Origin: Eremophila alpestris peregrina
Taxonomy: Eukaryota; Chordata; Aves; Passeriformes; Alaudidae
Assembly (NCBI GenBank): GCA_009792885.1
Contig: WMCF01000140.1
Coordinates: 651,146 to 715,145 of the forward strand
Reading direction: 5' to 3'
DNA: 64,000 nt
Positions 11,701 to 23,949 of the stretch are shown here, in pieces. The position numbers and the translations under genes were made by a program. Under the pieces are notes generated by a model, which saw nothing but the letters and a program-made list of their open reading frames with translations, was not told the origin of the DNA and did no database searches. Numbering within the stretch: the stretch's first letter is position 1; each line of letters opens with the position of its first letter.

Positions 11701-13440
11701 CAGAGAATCAAAACCTGTTAGCTGGTATTAGCTCAGAGAAAGCAGCCTGAGGTTCACCAAAGTGCTCATTTCACAAACATTCAGTGCCTCTATGGAGAAG
11801 AATGCATTGATTTTACAAGTACTAATGGGCTCTGCTCACACGTACTGGCTGTGTGAAGAAACAGCACCACAGCAGGGAGCAGTAAAGGAGGAGGAAATAT
11901 CAAGTGACTTCCTTGGAAATGATACCCACTGCTTTAAAGCAACAGTCATTGTACCCCTGGATTGTGGTGCTTCTCTTCTGAAAAATGAACATGTTCAGTA
12001 TTTAGGCTTTTTACCTTTCCTAAGGCCTTCTCTTCTCTCTTCTTGACTCCTCCTTCACACCTACTTCAGGTGTGATGCCATATACAAGTGCCTGCTCTGC
12101 AGCATGGAGCTTAACCTGCCCACTTCAACTTGAAAACTCTTTGCCTTTTCATTCACAAGCACTTTTTTGTCATCTGACCTCTGCCCTCCAGCTTTTTTTA
12201 TTTTAAGATATTTCATAATTTTTTTGTTGTACCTTGTAACTTTTTCCTATTCTTTATCTGGTTTTTCCATATTTTTTCTTTTAACTAAATAAGTTGCTAT
12301 TTGTATTCTTTATGGATACTATTGAAATATGGCTAAACTGTCTTCTTGAACTTGGCTTTCCTAATGGGCTGACTTTCCCCTCTGAAACAGGATTCTTGCA
12401 GCATGGTTTTTGTGAGCTGACTGCCCACACAAGTCTGCTGCCATGTGGGCTGTAGAGTCAGCTTGTCTGAAGCCTTCCTCAGTAATTACCAGGTAATAAA
12501 AGTTAACTGCCCCATAAAACCACATGGATGAACCATGCTATTGCTGGCTTGCCCTACTCAGCCATCCTCTTCCTGTGTGCTGGATCTTTTGGGCAGGGAA
12601 AGGGACTGCTCAGGGTCCCTTTTGGCTCTCTTCTCTCTGTTTCTGATAACCGATGACCTGGCTACGGGCTGCTGATGACAATGCCCAGAAGCACATCTCA
12701 AACTCAGAGCCTGAAGCAGTGAATCTGAGCTAAGAAGTTCCTACATTATTTGTCAGCAGGGAAAAAAAAAAGAAGTTAAGGCACTCCAAAGTTATCCTCC
12801 AACACTGAACTGTTTGCTAGACACCTTGAAAAGTGTTTCAGAGTAATGCTTCAGAGCTTATCTGTTGCAGCACTAAATTAGCTGCTGCAGAGTGAAGGTG
12901 TCTAACATGGACTCAGAGAGAGGTCAGCTTTGCAACTTGCCTGAATTGGCCATGACTCAAACTGGCAGAACTAGTCTTAATTCTGTAGTTGAGTAGATGT
13001 GTACAATAGCTTTATGGGGAATTGGAAATGTCAGGTTGCTGCCAACCTGCTTGCTAACAGGATTTATATGGCTCTTGTAACTTGCAGTTTTTACTGCTGT
13101 GGCTCTGGTTGCCTTTTCTTTTATCTTCTCTTATCATGTGTGTCTTCTGCCTCATTTTTTACTTCTCTATGAGATAACAATCCCATTTGGGGTTTGGGTT
13201 TGTTTTTTTTTCTTTTTGCTTTTGTTACAACTAAGTAACTGATTTCTGTCTTCAGGGGTTGAGAGTGTGTCTGTGCAGAGCTCCTGGGAGAACTGTAAAG
13301 GAGGTTAAAAATTATACAGAAGGCTGTTAAAATACAGGGTGGCAGCTTGAGGTGGGGGGTGCTTCTGAGTTGTAGAACATCCAGAAATAGCCAGAATATC
13401 TTAGGATAGCATCTAAGCTTCTGCCCCAAAGAAGAATCTT
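8714..13440. other. Non-coding DNA with G/T-skewed and T-rich tracts
   Basis: Between about 9845 and 9912 the plus strand is strongly G/T-skewed with three runs of five or six G. A T-rich low-complexity tract spans about 10966-11010, and a shorter one lies near 13199-13230. The 12060-12330 part is very T-rich and otherwise featureless. Frames on both strands are short (133 codons at most) and unrecognised. Confidence 0.55.
10966..11010. repeat. T-rich low-complexity tract
   Basis: This is almost pure T with scattered G and C over about 45 bases, including a run of ten or more T. It has no adjacent target-site duplication and no recognisable SINE body, so it is called low complexity and not a retroposon tail. 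Confidence 0.75.
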
Positions 13441-13565
13441 TACACTAATACTCCTAATGGAGGCTTGTCTAAATTGTCCTTACATAATGACAACCCTTCA
13501 GCTTCATTAGGCAACCTTAAGCCTTGGAAAGCTTTTCTTAATCTTGAGTCTAAGTACTCCAGGAT
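13441..13565 (-). mobile_element. Ancient CR1/L3-like LINE relic, short
   Basis: Read in reverse complement, this segment contains a TTAGACTCAAGATTAAGAAA string followed by AAGCTTTCC, then further on TTTAGACAAGCCTCC. These appear in the order expected for the region before the 3' end of CR1/L3-clade LINEs, where a 'TTAG...ATTA(G/A)GAAAAA...TTTCT' block is followed by 'TTAGACAA..CCT'. The match is from memory of the family's general pattern and is highly diverged; the middle section aligns poorly. No open frame survives. It could be coincidental. Confidence 0.35.
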
Positions 13566-14406
13566 CCCAGAAATAACCTGTTTGGGATAGTGCCAAAAGA
13601 ATTCAGCTTCTCTCCTGCTTGCTGTGCTGATTTTCCAGAAGTGGAGGAGGGAAGCAAAGTAAGAAAGGTACTTTCAGAACAAAGTGGATATTTTCAATCC
13701 TTTTAGTCAGGATGATTCTTTTTGTCATTAACATCTCTGGGAATGCCTGCAAACACTTCAGGGTCTCTCCCCTTTGCAAGAGGGATCACAGCTGAGTGTT
13801 TCCTGCACTGAAATCCAAATCCTGAGCTTTCTGCAGGGGCTGCACATGGCCACACTGCTTTAGTTAAAAACCAAGGGCTGAGAGCAAGGCAAGGGAGCTG
13901 AGAAGGGGAAGCACTCGAGAAGACCTTGATTAATTGCATCCCTAAATGACAATGGCTGTTTTATGGCTTTTGTAAGGGCTGTAGTGTTTCTCATACATAA
14001 AAATAGACACGATGTGGTTGCAATTAATGGGGAACTCTTTGTTGACTGTAGGAAAGAACCCAAGGGTTTCTTATGCTCCTTGGTTGTAAAACTAACTCAA
14101 TACATCTAGGGCTGCCTTGTGTATCACTCCATGGCATCTTTCTGTAATCTGCTGTAATTAGCAGATATCTAATGAGTTGTGGCTACAGCATGTGGATCAG
14201 ATGACTCAAATATTTACTTTAGGCCTCTGATTCTCTGTCTCTATACAGGGGAGAATAACTTGGGTGTAATGTCTAGAGACTCATTTTTCTTGGGCTGTCT
14301 TGCCTAGAAGCAGTTCTTCCCCATGGTCTTCAAACAGGCCTCTCCACTTTGCTCAGTGGCAAGGTACATCTAAAATCTTTACTGGTGAGTCCTTGCTTCA
14401 TGAAGA

Positions 14407-14422
14407 TTTTTTTTTTTTTTTT
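14407..14422. repeat. Poly-T run (16 T)
   Basis: This is the longest mononucleotide run I found in the window. It lies 55 bases before the (CTTT)n tract. There is no recognisable retroposon body on either side. Confidence 0.9.
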
Positions 14423-14477
14423 GTAAGAAATTAATCTGAAAACCACATTTTCACTTGCATTTTTTAGCAAGATTGTC

Positions 14478-14494
14478 CTTTCTTTCTTTCTTTC
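14478..14494. repeat. (CTTT)n microsatellite
   Basis: Four CTTT units end in a C, immediately before GCAG at 14495-14498. The tract serves as an unusually good polypyrimidine tract for the possible exon that follows. Confidence 0.85.
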
Positions 14495-14498
14495 GCAG

Positions 14499-14555
14499 TG
14501 CAACTTTTGAGCCTAGGAAACAAATCAAGCCAGGGTACATTTTTAGCCAGGAAAG
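14499..14555 (+). other. Possible 57-nt micro-exon
   Basis: The acceptor is a (CTTT)n pyrimidine tract followed by GCAG at 14495-14498. The donor is AAAG followed by GTAAGTAAG at 14556, close to the vertebrate optimum. The 57-base interval is a multiple of three. Two of the three frames are open and the third has a TGA. The peptide in either open frame is not recognised. Both signals are good, but so short an interval can arise by chance, and the acceptor is built from a microsatellite. It could be an exon of a non-coding RNA. Confidence 0.2.
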
Positions 14556-16440
14556 GTAAGTAAGGGCAGCTACAGCCGTTCTTTCACTGTTGTCTGCTTG
14601 AACAAAGGTTGTTATCACCTCATAGTGTCTGGGAAGAAGTTGTTTCCAGGACAAGAGTTTGTGTGTCAGTCCAAACTACCTATTTGAAGCCTTCCCATTT
14701 TTTTCAGCCCACAGATATTTCTTCTGTGTCCTTTCCTTAGCCCATTTGAAAACTTGCAATATGAAATTACTGTCCAAGGTGATATTCAGTGTGCTTGGGC
14801 TGACCTTGGTTCAGACATTTCATAATTGCTCCCTCTGCTCAGCCATTCCACCATAAAGGATAAGGATTCAGATGAACCAAAGATTGAGCTAAATCAAAGA
14901 TAGATCTCTCTGTTAGCTGTTTTTCTACGTAGCTGGTTGTTCCTGAAGACTATCCAAAGCCATTCTTTAAGAAATAACTGCATGAGTGCAGCATTGCACC
15001 TTGACCCATACCTGCAAATAGTGTGTTGTGGGCAACTCCTGAAATGGGTTGATTCCTGCAGTCAGCACTTTCCTAGGCATCTGTCCCAGGACACCTGAAC
15101 TGAGTGTTCCAACAAGTTTTGAATAAAGAAAGAAAAAGCACGGGGGAGGTTAGCATGTGCTGTAAGAGTGTCTGTTTTATACCAGTCATGCTTGTCACAA
15201 TAAACATGATTGATGTGCTCTTCATCACCAGTCACTCTCTTAATTCTTTAGATGGTGGCAAAGATGAATAGGGAGTGAGCTTCATCCTTCTGGAAAGCTG
15301 TGAATTTAAGCAGTGCCAATCTCATGATTACAGGCAGTTGACTGAATCCCAGGAGAGGTGCAGTCAGGCCAGTAGTGCTTTTTCTAACAGGGATTTTTCA
15401 TGTGCCAGTCTGGTTTGCCTCTCAACCCAGCTGTATTTCTCTGAGTGATGAAAACAGAAAGTGCTTTTTCCTTTATCACATTGGTTGTAATCTGTGGGCA
15501 CTGAGTAATTCATATGAGTTATGCAATTTATGGAAGATAGGTATTCCTTTGGCTCCAAAATAGGTAAGTTTGCAGTTACATATTTGTCTCATAGTCTAGA
15601 GATTATGGGGGTTCTTTGGGCTTCATTAACCCCACCTAAAGCTGTAAAACTAACTCCTGTGAGTGGTGGGAACACGAGTTTCCATGAGCCATTAAGTAGG
15701 TAAATAATTTTTGCTAATAAGATAGCCTGCCTTGTCTGTCAGGCAGGTCTTAGTCTTCTGCTGGCTGCTTTCAGACACATCTAATGGACTGAACCAAAGG
15801 AAAATGCCTCCTCACAAGGGTCATCTTGCTTGGAAGATCTTTGTAGTTCTCACTATGAAAGCTTCCCCAAAGTGATCCTTTTAGGATCTGTTGAATGAGA
15901 AAATCCAAAACTAAAACAGGTAATGAGAGCCAACCCATAAGGAAAGTAATTCCTGACCTATTGATTTAGGCTATCAGCCTAGAGCTGAGGGTCTGAACTG
16001 CACAGTGTGGTCTGCATCTGAGAACACAGAGGTACAAATTGCCTGAGCATCCTTACTCCAGCAGAGCTCACAGCTTCCAAAGGAAATGGGTATGGTCAGG
16101 CAAAGGCTGGAAATTGTGAGCCAGGGAGAGGCATGGCATGGCCAGGCACTTCTCATTTGAGTTTGCCACCCCTTGGCAAAAATATTTGTAATATTCCGTC
16201 CTTTTCTTTCAACCAGGGACAGAGTGAAGCTGTTGTTGTAGAAGAACTGAATTCAGTGTTTCCCCTCCCTTCAGACCAAGATTTTTAACTGAACAAGGAG
16301 AAAACTGGCAGACCAAACCATTGAAAACAACAAAGCCTGTTCCTGAGGGACTGGAGGACAGTTTTCACTCAGAGAAGGGACATGGATAAATAACACAATT
16401 GCATTTGGAGATGAATATGTGAGTTGACCTTCAGGTCTTT

Positions 16441-16492
16441 TCAACTTGCTATGAAATTATCATATATCAACTTGATATGAAATTACTATACA
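16441..16492. repeat. 26-bp tandem duplication, two copies
   Basis: Units 16441-16466 and 16467-16492 both begin TCAACTTG and match at 22 of 26 positions by direct comparison. The unit is AT-rich. It is too short to be a minisatellite array; it looks like a single slippage or duplication event. Confidence 0.85.
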
Positions 16493-17210
16493 AAAAAAAT
16501 CTAATTATCTTAAAATTTTAAAAGCAGCTGCTGAACTTTTTGTGAAACACAATCAAAGGTTGTTTTAGTTCTTTCTCATTGTGAGGGTTTGCCTGTTTGT
16601 GCTGAATGAGAGGAATGGGCTGTTCATACCCTACCAGGGCAGCCTGCTGTGGCTTGACCTTGCTCTGCCTGGCAGTCTCCCCTTCATAACCTTGGAAAGG
16701 GCTCAGCAATTTCAGCTGGGATGGGATTTAATCACCTTGATTGCCTGTGGTGTGTGGGAGCACTGGGAGCTGGATGGAAGGCCAGGATTCCTGTTGTGAC
16801 ACAGCAGCAGAACCCATCCGTTACCTCGTGGGTTGGACAGCAGCTGCTGGGCCAGCCCATGGCTCCAGCCCCACACTGACCACTGCAGCTATCCACACAT
16901 CCCCATGGAGAGCAGATGGCTTAGGGCACTGCAAGGAGGCCTAGGGGACAAAAATTAGCAGGAAATCAAGTTCTACTGATTGTGCTCCTTATGGGACAAA
17001 CTTTTTTTTTTATTGGAGTGGCAGAGCAGCCCCACAAGGTCACTTACTGTGAGGGTGAGATCCCTCTCATGCTGTTTTTAAATCAGGTATCAGTTTGTTA
17101 TGTGCACCTGTTTGAGTTCTTCTTTTCTCTCCTGCAGAAGGCTTGTTATAGAAACAGTCAGAAATTCTAGGAGTTTCTTTCATTTTGAACACATTTACTA
17201 AATATATATA

Positions 17211-17240
17211 TATATATATATGTATATATATGTATATATT
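17211..17240. repeat. (TA)n microsatellite, interrupted
   Basis: About 30 bases of alternating TA carry two TG interruptions (TGTATATATATGTATATAT pattern). This is a typical dinucleotide microsatellite and is probably length-variable between individuals. Confidence 0.95.
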
Positions 17241-19878
17241 ACTAGAGCAAAGGCATAACTAGTACTTGTTTACCACTAGTGGCCATCAAAGCATTACCAC
17301 ACCTGCCTTTTACATGTATATTTTATATTTTAATTTCCTTAACAATTGTCTTCAGTTGATTTTGAAGGTGGTCAGAGGTGGTCAGGAATACCGAGTAACT
17401 GTTTTGAGAATGTTATTCCAAGATAAACAGCTGGCAAAGATAATACAGTACTTTAATAACCTGGGGTATGTCTCTGCAGAGTGGATATAATTTTAACAAG
17501 TAATATATAGTTCACAGTGCTTGGATGCTATGGAATGAGTGAATGTAAAGCCAAGCTGCAGCCAGTAAACTCCCATCTTTCACGTTGTCAGATAAGCTTG
17601 TTTGAAGTCTAATAGCTACTTTCAATTGTTGTTCATTAACCTTTGAATTTTGGCCCCTGAGTAACAGGTGGGGGCTACTGTGACTAATGTTTTGGTGAGC
17701 TAGAGCAGAGTGTGGTGTGCTGCTGTGGGAATGAGGTACTGTAAGACACAGCAGCCTCGGCTGATGACTGAACTGCAGCTTTTAGCCTGGCTGGCTTCTT
17801 TTGTTTATTTGTCCAGGAGAAGGGGGAATACTGAAGAAATTGTGCATTATTACAACAGTGAACAGTTGGCTGCAGTTCATATCAAGAGACAAAGAAAGTC
17901 ATGCCTAATGACTAAAACAGACAGCAGGTTGCAAATTTGGATTTGATGATGCATTCCAGCCAGTAACATGAAAGACAGGAAATATCTTACATGTGCTGCC
18001 TTTGGGAAACAAGAGAAGATATGGAGGTCAAGCACGGCTCTGCTACATTTGCTGATAAATCTTTTTCTCAGAGTGGGCTTTTTCCTCTTTCTTTGCCCCA
18101 CCCTGAGCAGTGGGAAGATGAAGCAGCCTTGCTGCCAGCTGCTCAGCCATGGTCACTGCCTGTGAGAGGGATGGGCCCATCAGCACGGCTGAGCGCGGCC
18201 GTTCATCACCCAGCACCTGCAGAGGTGGCCTTGGCAGTGACCTTGAGCACTGCAGCAGCAGCCCTTGGCCAAGCCAGGGATCATGTCCAGCCCTTATCTC
18301 CAGGTACAGTCCAACAGGCTGCTGCAGGCAGGAGTGGCTCTGGAGCAGTTTGTAACTGATGGCGTTTGAGAGCGTGTCTAAGTTCAGTTTAGTGAGACCA
18401 CTGCAATGTGTGACAGCCACGGTGTTGGTAGGGCTGACACAGAACCCTGCCTGTGTTCCTTTGCACTCTTGGAAAAATAAGAGGGCAGACTTCAGGGGGT
18501 GTTGTTATTTCTGTTAGCAAAATCCGGGCAAGTCACTAGAAAAATGGTGTGGTAATGAAAACAGGAAAGTGGCGGGGGTTTTCTTTATAAATCCTGAAAA
18601 GCTGTGAAAAATGGCAACTTCACAGTTGCTGTCCAAACACACCATAATAGAGCAAATGACATTATGTGGTTCCTAATGTGTTGGCTGCAACTGTTCCTGC
18701 TAGAATGACAAGTTAACACTGGCTGCTTTTAGGTTACTGAGGAGCAGGATTCTTGTTCCAAACAGCTGTCATTTAAAAAATGAAAGAACAGAAGTGAAGG
18801 AATAAGTTTCGCATCATCAATGGATTTCTTTTTCTCATCTCTTTAATGACTTCATTGAGGTGAGAATGAAGAAGATTTTTATTATAATCATAGTAAAAAA
18901 ATCGGCCATTCTGTGCCAGGAAAAATATGTGCTGAAGTTCAGTCCTGTTTCAGCAGAAACCAATAACCAAATTCAGAATAACTTCAGCCCTTATAGTTTA
19001 AGGGATGCAATCCCTGGGTTAGAGTGCAATAAAAATCTACTGGAAGCCCAGAGGATCAGCCAAGAAGCACTTTCAGAAGTCTTTCCTGTGCACAGCCAAT
19101 TCTCAGAATGTCTTGTGGCCCAACAAGGTACAAATTAGGCTGTTGGTTTCCAGCTGCAAGTTATTGGTGTGGGGAATGACATAGATCAACAAATGCTTGT
19201 GCACTTCCATATTTCTGGCCTTTAAAGAGCTAGTGACAAGGTAATTGTTTGATAGATGCAATATGTTATGGGACTGCTATCCAAATAACACCAACATCAA
19301 TATTTAGCCATGTTGTCAGCATATGAGTGATCCACGCTCAAATTGTGTCTGAGAGCAACAAAACCACATTTTCTCAGGAAAAAAAGTTGCATTTGCATGT
19401 TCAGTGGAGAAAAATCTCTGCTGGTGATAACACATTGTGGTCAAGTTGCTCAGAATGGCTGAGGAACTTCTGCCAAATAAATGCACACTGAATTTATTCT
19501 GTGAAAGCTAAGCACGAGCTTGGCTGGCAGAGCACAGCCCTGCTCAGGGCTTCATGCTTATTCTACATGGAACCACACATGCTGATTCTCCAAAGGAACT
19601 TTGGGAACTGCTCTTGAAATTCCAGCTCCGTTGGAATTCAAACTCGCATTGCTCTGAGCAACACCATGAGTTCACTGAGTTACTGAATAGGATTGGTTGC
19701 TTTCATTTGTGCCTTCCAGAAAGCAAATTAGAAAAAAAACCCTCCCAGATGAATAGCATTGAAAATGTCCATTTATATGTTGTTATACTTTGGTCTGCCT
19801 GCATTTTTCTCCATAATCATATTGTCATGAACATTTTCCACTAGAAGTATAAAGTGAACAACCCTTTTCTTTTTCCAG
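17241..19878. other. Non-coding DNA, small GC-rich patch
   Basis: The part from about 18050 to 18350 is richer in G and C than its surroundings and holds overlapping open frames of 122 (+) and 125 (-) codons. Their coexistence on opposite strands points to composition and not coding. A CAG/GTACAG donor-like string at about 18303 ends the patch. Nothing else is recognised. Confidence 0.5.
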
Positions 19879-20002
19879 ACCAATGAATTTTTAGGAAGAT
19901 GAACTGAATAACATTTCCATAAATCAGAAAGTGTTGATGGTTGTGTTTCCATGCATTGAGGCTGTCTATGAAGGAAGCTGTAAGGCAGCTTTCATGTATG
20001 AG
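19879..20002 (+). other. Possible non-coding exon, 124 nt
   Basis: A strong acceptor (CTTTTCTTTTTCCAG ending at 19878) is followed after 124 bases by a strong donor (GAG then GTAAGAAAA at 20003). All three plus frames contain stops inside the interval, so if it is an exon it is untranslated or belongs to a long non-coding RNA. There is no independent support for transcription. Confidence 0.22.
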
Positions 20003-23000
20003 GTAAGAAAATGGTTAATAACAGGCCTTAAAGCATTTTAGCAGACTTTGACCTCAGCACTGTATGTCATGTTAAACCAATAAATTAGAAGTGACTCAGC
20101 TCTATTAATAACAAATCTAAGTAGGCTTGAAATTTCTGTCAAGTGCCCTAAGAATAAATTTCACCTCAAACAGGTTTCATTGTTCTCCAGGTTTTCTCTG
20201 GTATTTTTCAGCTGTGGGTGCATGTAAAGTATTACATGTTATCCTTTGTTTATTGTCAGTAGTACCACACTATTCAGAAAGTGCATTTGGCTTGTCCTGG
20301 GGCAAAAAAAAAAAAGCCTAAATTGTACTTGACACTTTTTCTTGTTACAGGGTGTTGCATGCACACTTTTCTTTAGAAAATGGTTCAATGTTATTGATCT
20401 GTCTTTCCATTGTTGCCATTTTTTCTATTTTAACATATTTTTATTAGCATATCATAATTCGTGCCAAAATTCAGTGTATCCCGTGTTCTTGATTCTAGAT
20501 AATGCTCATTGAAGATGCAGATTTGCTGAATACCAATACTATTTAAAAAGTAAACAGTTTCCTTTTCCCCAGACGAACATAAAAAACAATCTCTCAAAAC
20601 ACATCGATTCAAACTTCTCCAAGGAACATGTTTAAAAATAAATGGGAAGACGTTTGTCTTTGTAATGGATAGTGTATTTTTAGGTAGTATAAATTTTATG
20701 GCAGTCATAAAGTTTTACGAATTTTAACAAATGTCCTTCTCAGAATAACTTGGATCTTATTGTCAGTGCGTTATCTGGGAAAAGGTCACCAGATCTGTTC
20801 CTAAAAGTCAGGGATTTGCAAGTGGGAGGTTACATAGGCCTGGGAAGAGAGGTAAAAATCAATCCTGCTTGCTAGTCCTGTGAGTTGCAAGATGCAAAAC
20901 CTGAGCTTCAGGAAAAAATATCCCTGAAATTGCTGTGTGTCCTTGTCCTGTGTGCACCCAGTCCACATGTGTGCCTGCACTGAGAATCCTCCTGTCACCT
21001 TGAGATGCCTGGAATTTAATTCCAGCCACATCCAGGGATGCAAACCCTATTATAATTACTGCTTCAAACCCCATTACATTTATGGATCCAGCTTGCAGGA
21101 GGATCCTGTGCAATGACACAAGGTCTGCTCCAGCAGAAACTGGGAAGCAATGAGTTTTACCTTTTTTTTTTTCCTATTCACTTGAAACTGTTGACATGGT
21201 GCTAAATTCAGTACGCTGAAGGTGTTTCCATGTGTCACTTCTAATAGGATACAGGTGTCAGACAATTTGAGATTATTTCAAACCTAATTTTCTTAGAGTG
21301 AAGATACAAACAGTTACACCAGAAGCAGATGTTGGGCCTTTCTCACCCCTCCAAAATGTGGTTTGGCATCCATCCAGTCTGAGTCTATGGGGAAAAAGAG
21401 AAAATTATATTTAATTTTGGCTTGCTTGGTTTCCTCCTTTCAAAATCTACATGAGTGTGTAATAAAAAAACAAACCCATCCCTTTTCCCTCTGCTTTACA
21501 CAGGGACTGAGTATCTTGTTGCAAGCAGATGGAGTACAGGCAGGTTGGGACGTGAGTGCTTTTCCATCTCCACACTGTCACTTTGTGGCCCAAGATCTGA
21601 CATAAAATCCTGCCTTTCCCTTTTTGCTCTCTTACCCATGTCTCTGCCACTTGCTTTTCTAGGGCACTGATGCTGAACTATCAGCCAGGAAGCAGAGGGG
21701 TGGCAAGGACTGTGCCTAAACTCAGGGCCCTGCTTCTGGCCTACCTCCATTGACCAACCTGGGGCTCGTCACTGGGACTCAGGAGAGAAGCCCTGGAAGA
21801 ATCTTCTGTCCCTCTGCCTTCCAGCTGCTTCCATTTTCCCTGGCTTGAAGTAAAATCTCAGCTGTGTGCATGGATACAAAAACTACATCACTTGCTGGCA
21901 CTGGCCTGTCCTGAGGACAGCAGGAATTCTCCATCAGGAGTTCAGTTACACTTCATCAGCACTCATGTGAGTGTCAGAAAAACAGAGCTCATAATCTTGA
22001 TATTGCAATCTTGTAGAAAAAGACCCTACTCTGAGGTTTGCCGTGTGAATTTTGGGTTCTGCTGCTCAAATACTTCTTTCTGCAACTGCTTTTAGTGAAT
22101 GAACCTTGTGACTGTAAATGCCACGTGTGCTACAATGGTATTTAAAGCCAAATTATCAAAAAATGCTTGAAGACTTGAAAAAATCCACTTGAAGAGAGGA
22201 TTTCAATCAGTGCTTGCTGGTCACTCAAATGCTGCTGAACAAGAAGTTGTTGAAGAGTTAAGAGCCACACATGTTCACTTGGAAGTGGAGGATGTTTATA
22301 TCCTCCAGCCCCATGTGCCAGAGGAGGAAGGGCACAGAGTCTTTCCACACATGGAGAGGACTCCAGGGACAGACAGACACAGGAGGAGTAATGAGCAGGT
22401 GATGGACAGGAGGCATTGAAGACACAGCTCATCTGCATGGGGCCAGTCCACATTGCTCCAGGAAGGTTCCTGGGTCAGCTCCCTGCCGAGGCTGCTGGTG
22501 AAGGTGAGGGAATGTGATCAATGGGAGGCATCAAGTGTTGGCTTGGGAATCAAAGCCAAACTGTGGAAATGCCACTCTGCAAATGGGGTTTCACTGCACT
22601 GCCAGGAAGTTCTCCAGAGGCACTGAAAGACCAGGCCGGTAACAGGAAATTAATCAGAAGCGGTTTTGAGTGGCTCCTGGGCTGCTGGGGCTATTTATAC
22701 CTCTGAACTACAGCAATTTACCCTGCTAAGGAGCTGCTCAGATGTCCCACATTAGCCACTGCCAGAACCAGTGACCTTTCTGCCCAGGACGTTAAGTACA
22801 GAGAGATGAAAATTCCCATTTTCCAAGCATGGGCCAAAAAAATCTCTGTGCTCTTGGTAAACCAGCTGCATTGAAGAGGAGTCATTAGAACAGGCCTTTT
22901 TTTTTTCAGCCTGCACCTGTCTCTCGTTCCACAGCTGAGGACACACTGAAATCTACTTCCCTCCAGACCTGATCCTGTAAGAGCTTCAGGTGGTAATTAA

Positions 23001-23949
23001 ATCCATCATTATCTACATCTATTTCTGCTTAAACACTTGAGGGGAAAAGCCACCTTGAAGGCCAGAGCAGTTGCTGGAACTGGCAATAATGAGTCACTAA
23101 CAGGAAAAACAAAAAAGCTCCCCCATTTCTCCATCCCCAAATGGGTGAGATGTTTCTTGGTTTTCGTTCAAGGCCTTGCAAAGGAGGGAGGATCACTTTG
23201 AGCAGCCTTGTGTGTGCCAGTCTCTTGAGAAGGTGACAGCTTCACTCCCAGCTGGGAAGAAAAGGTTCCCTGACTATTCTGTCAAGAAATACACAGGAAA
23301 GAATTGTGGCAGATTACTGCAGGAAAGATGTAAGTGTGATTTTTTTTTTTTTTCCCTGAGGAATTTAAGACATTTTTAGGGAGAAACCTGAGTTCAACAT
23401 TGTCCCTGGAGAAACGGGACCAGTCATTTTCCCTCCTGGCATGTTCCTTTCTTGTCAATATGTTTAAAGTGCACAGAGTGCTAAGAGGGATCCCACTTAC
23501 TCTGTGGAAGTGAGCAGTAGCATTTTTAGTGAGGGGGGTTCATTTAAAGTATCTTTCCTCTTTCACAGGAATAACTTTTTTATTCTCTATTACTTCGCTC
23601 AGGTAATTCTTAACTCATTAATCTCAGCTGCTTTCAGAGCTGAAGTTTCTCCATGTTGCCTCAGTTGTTCTTTGCCTGTGAGCATGCACACTGCCAGCAG
23701 TCTGATTTCTGGCACAGTGTCACACACCTCATGGCTTCAATATTGTCACTACTGGCATTTTTTAAAATCCAAAACCATTCAGTACTTCTGCTTTTAAAAT
23801 GTGATGGGTGCTTAGAAATGACTGTCACTGTACAGGCAGCTTATTCTTTGTACAGTCAGTCAGACATCCCAAATAATTTGTATTTCTGGGGAAGAAAAGA
23901 AAGTCCAAGTAGAACTTGAATTGTTTTGTGACAAAGTGCTGTGTGGGAC
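20003..23949. other. Unique non-coding DNA
   Basis: Homopolymers are present (A12 at 20304-20315, T11 at 21162-21172, T14 at 23340-23353). The 22142-22453 interval is open on both strands (76 codons plus, 103 codons minus) without any domain I recognise; being open on both strands argues for chance. I see no transposon or RNA gene. Confidence 0.55.

Larger units (their letters stand above)
13566..17210. other. Non-coding DNA with short repeats
   Basis: Items seen are T16 at 14407-14422, (CTTT)n at about 14478-14494, and a 26-base tandem duplication at 16441-16492. A donor-like GTAAGTTTG lies at 15564. A strong pyrimidine-rich acceptor-like string ends at 17137 but has no clear partner donor. 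There are no recognised genes or transposons. Confidence 0.55.

Noticed and set aside
22142..22453. Overlapping open frames on both strands, one rich in Glu/His/Val
   Set aside because: Being open on both strands points to a local lack of stop-forming words. No acceptor or donor brackets it well and no family is recognised.
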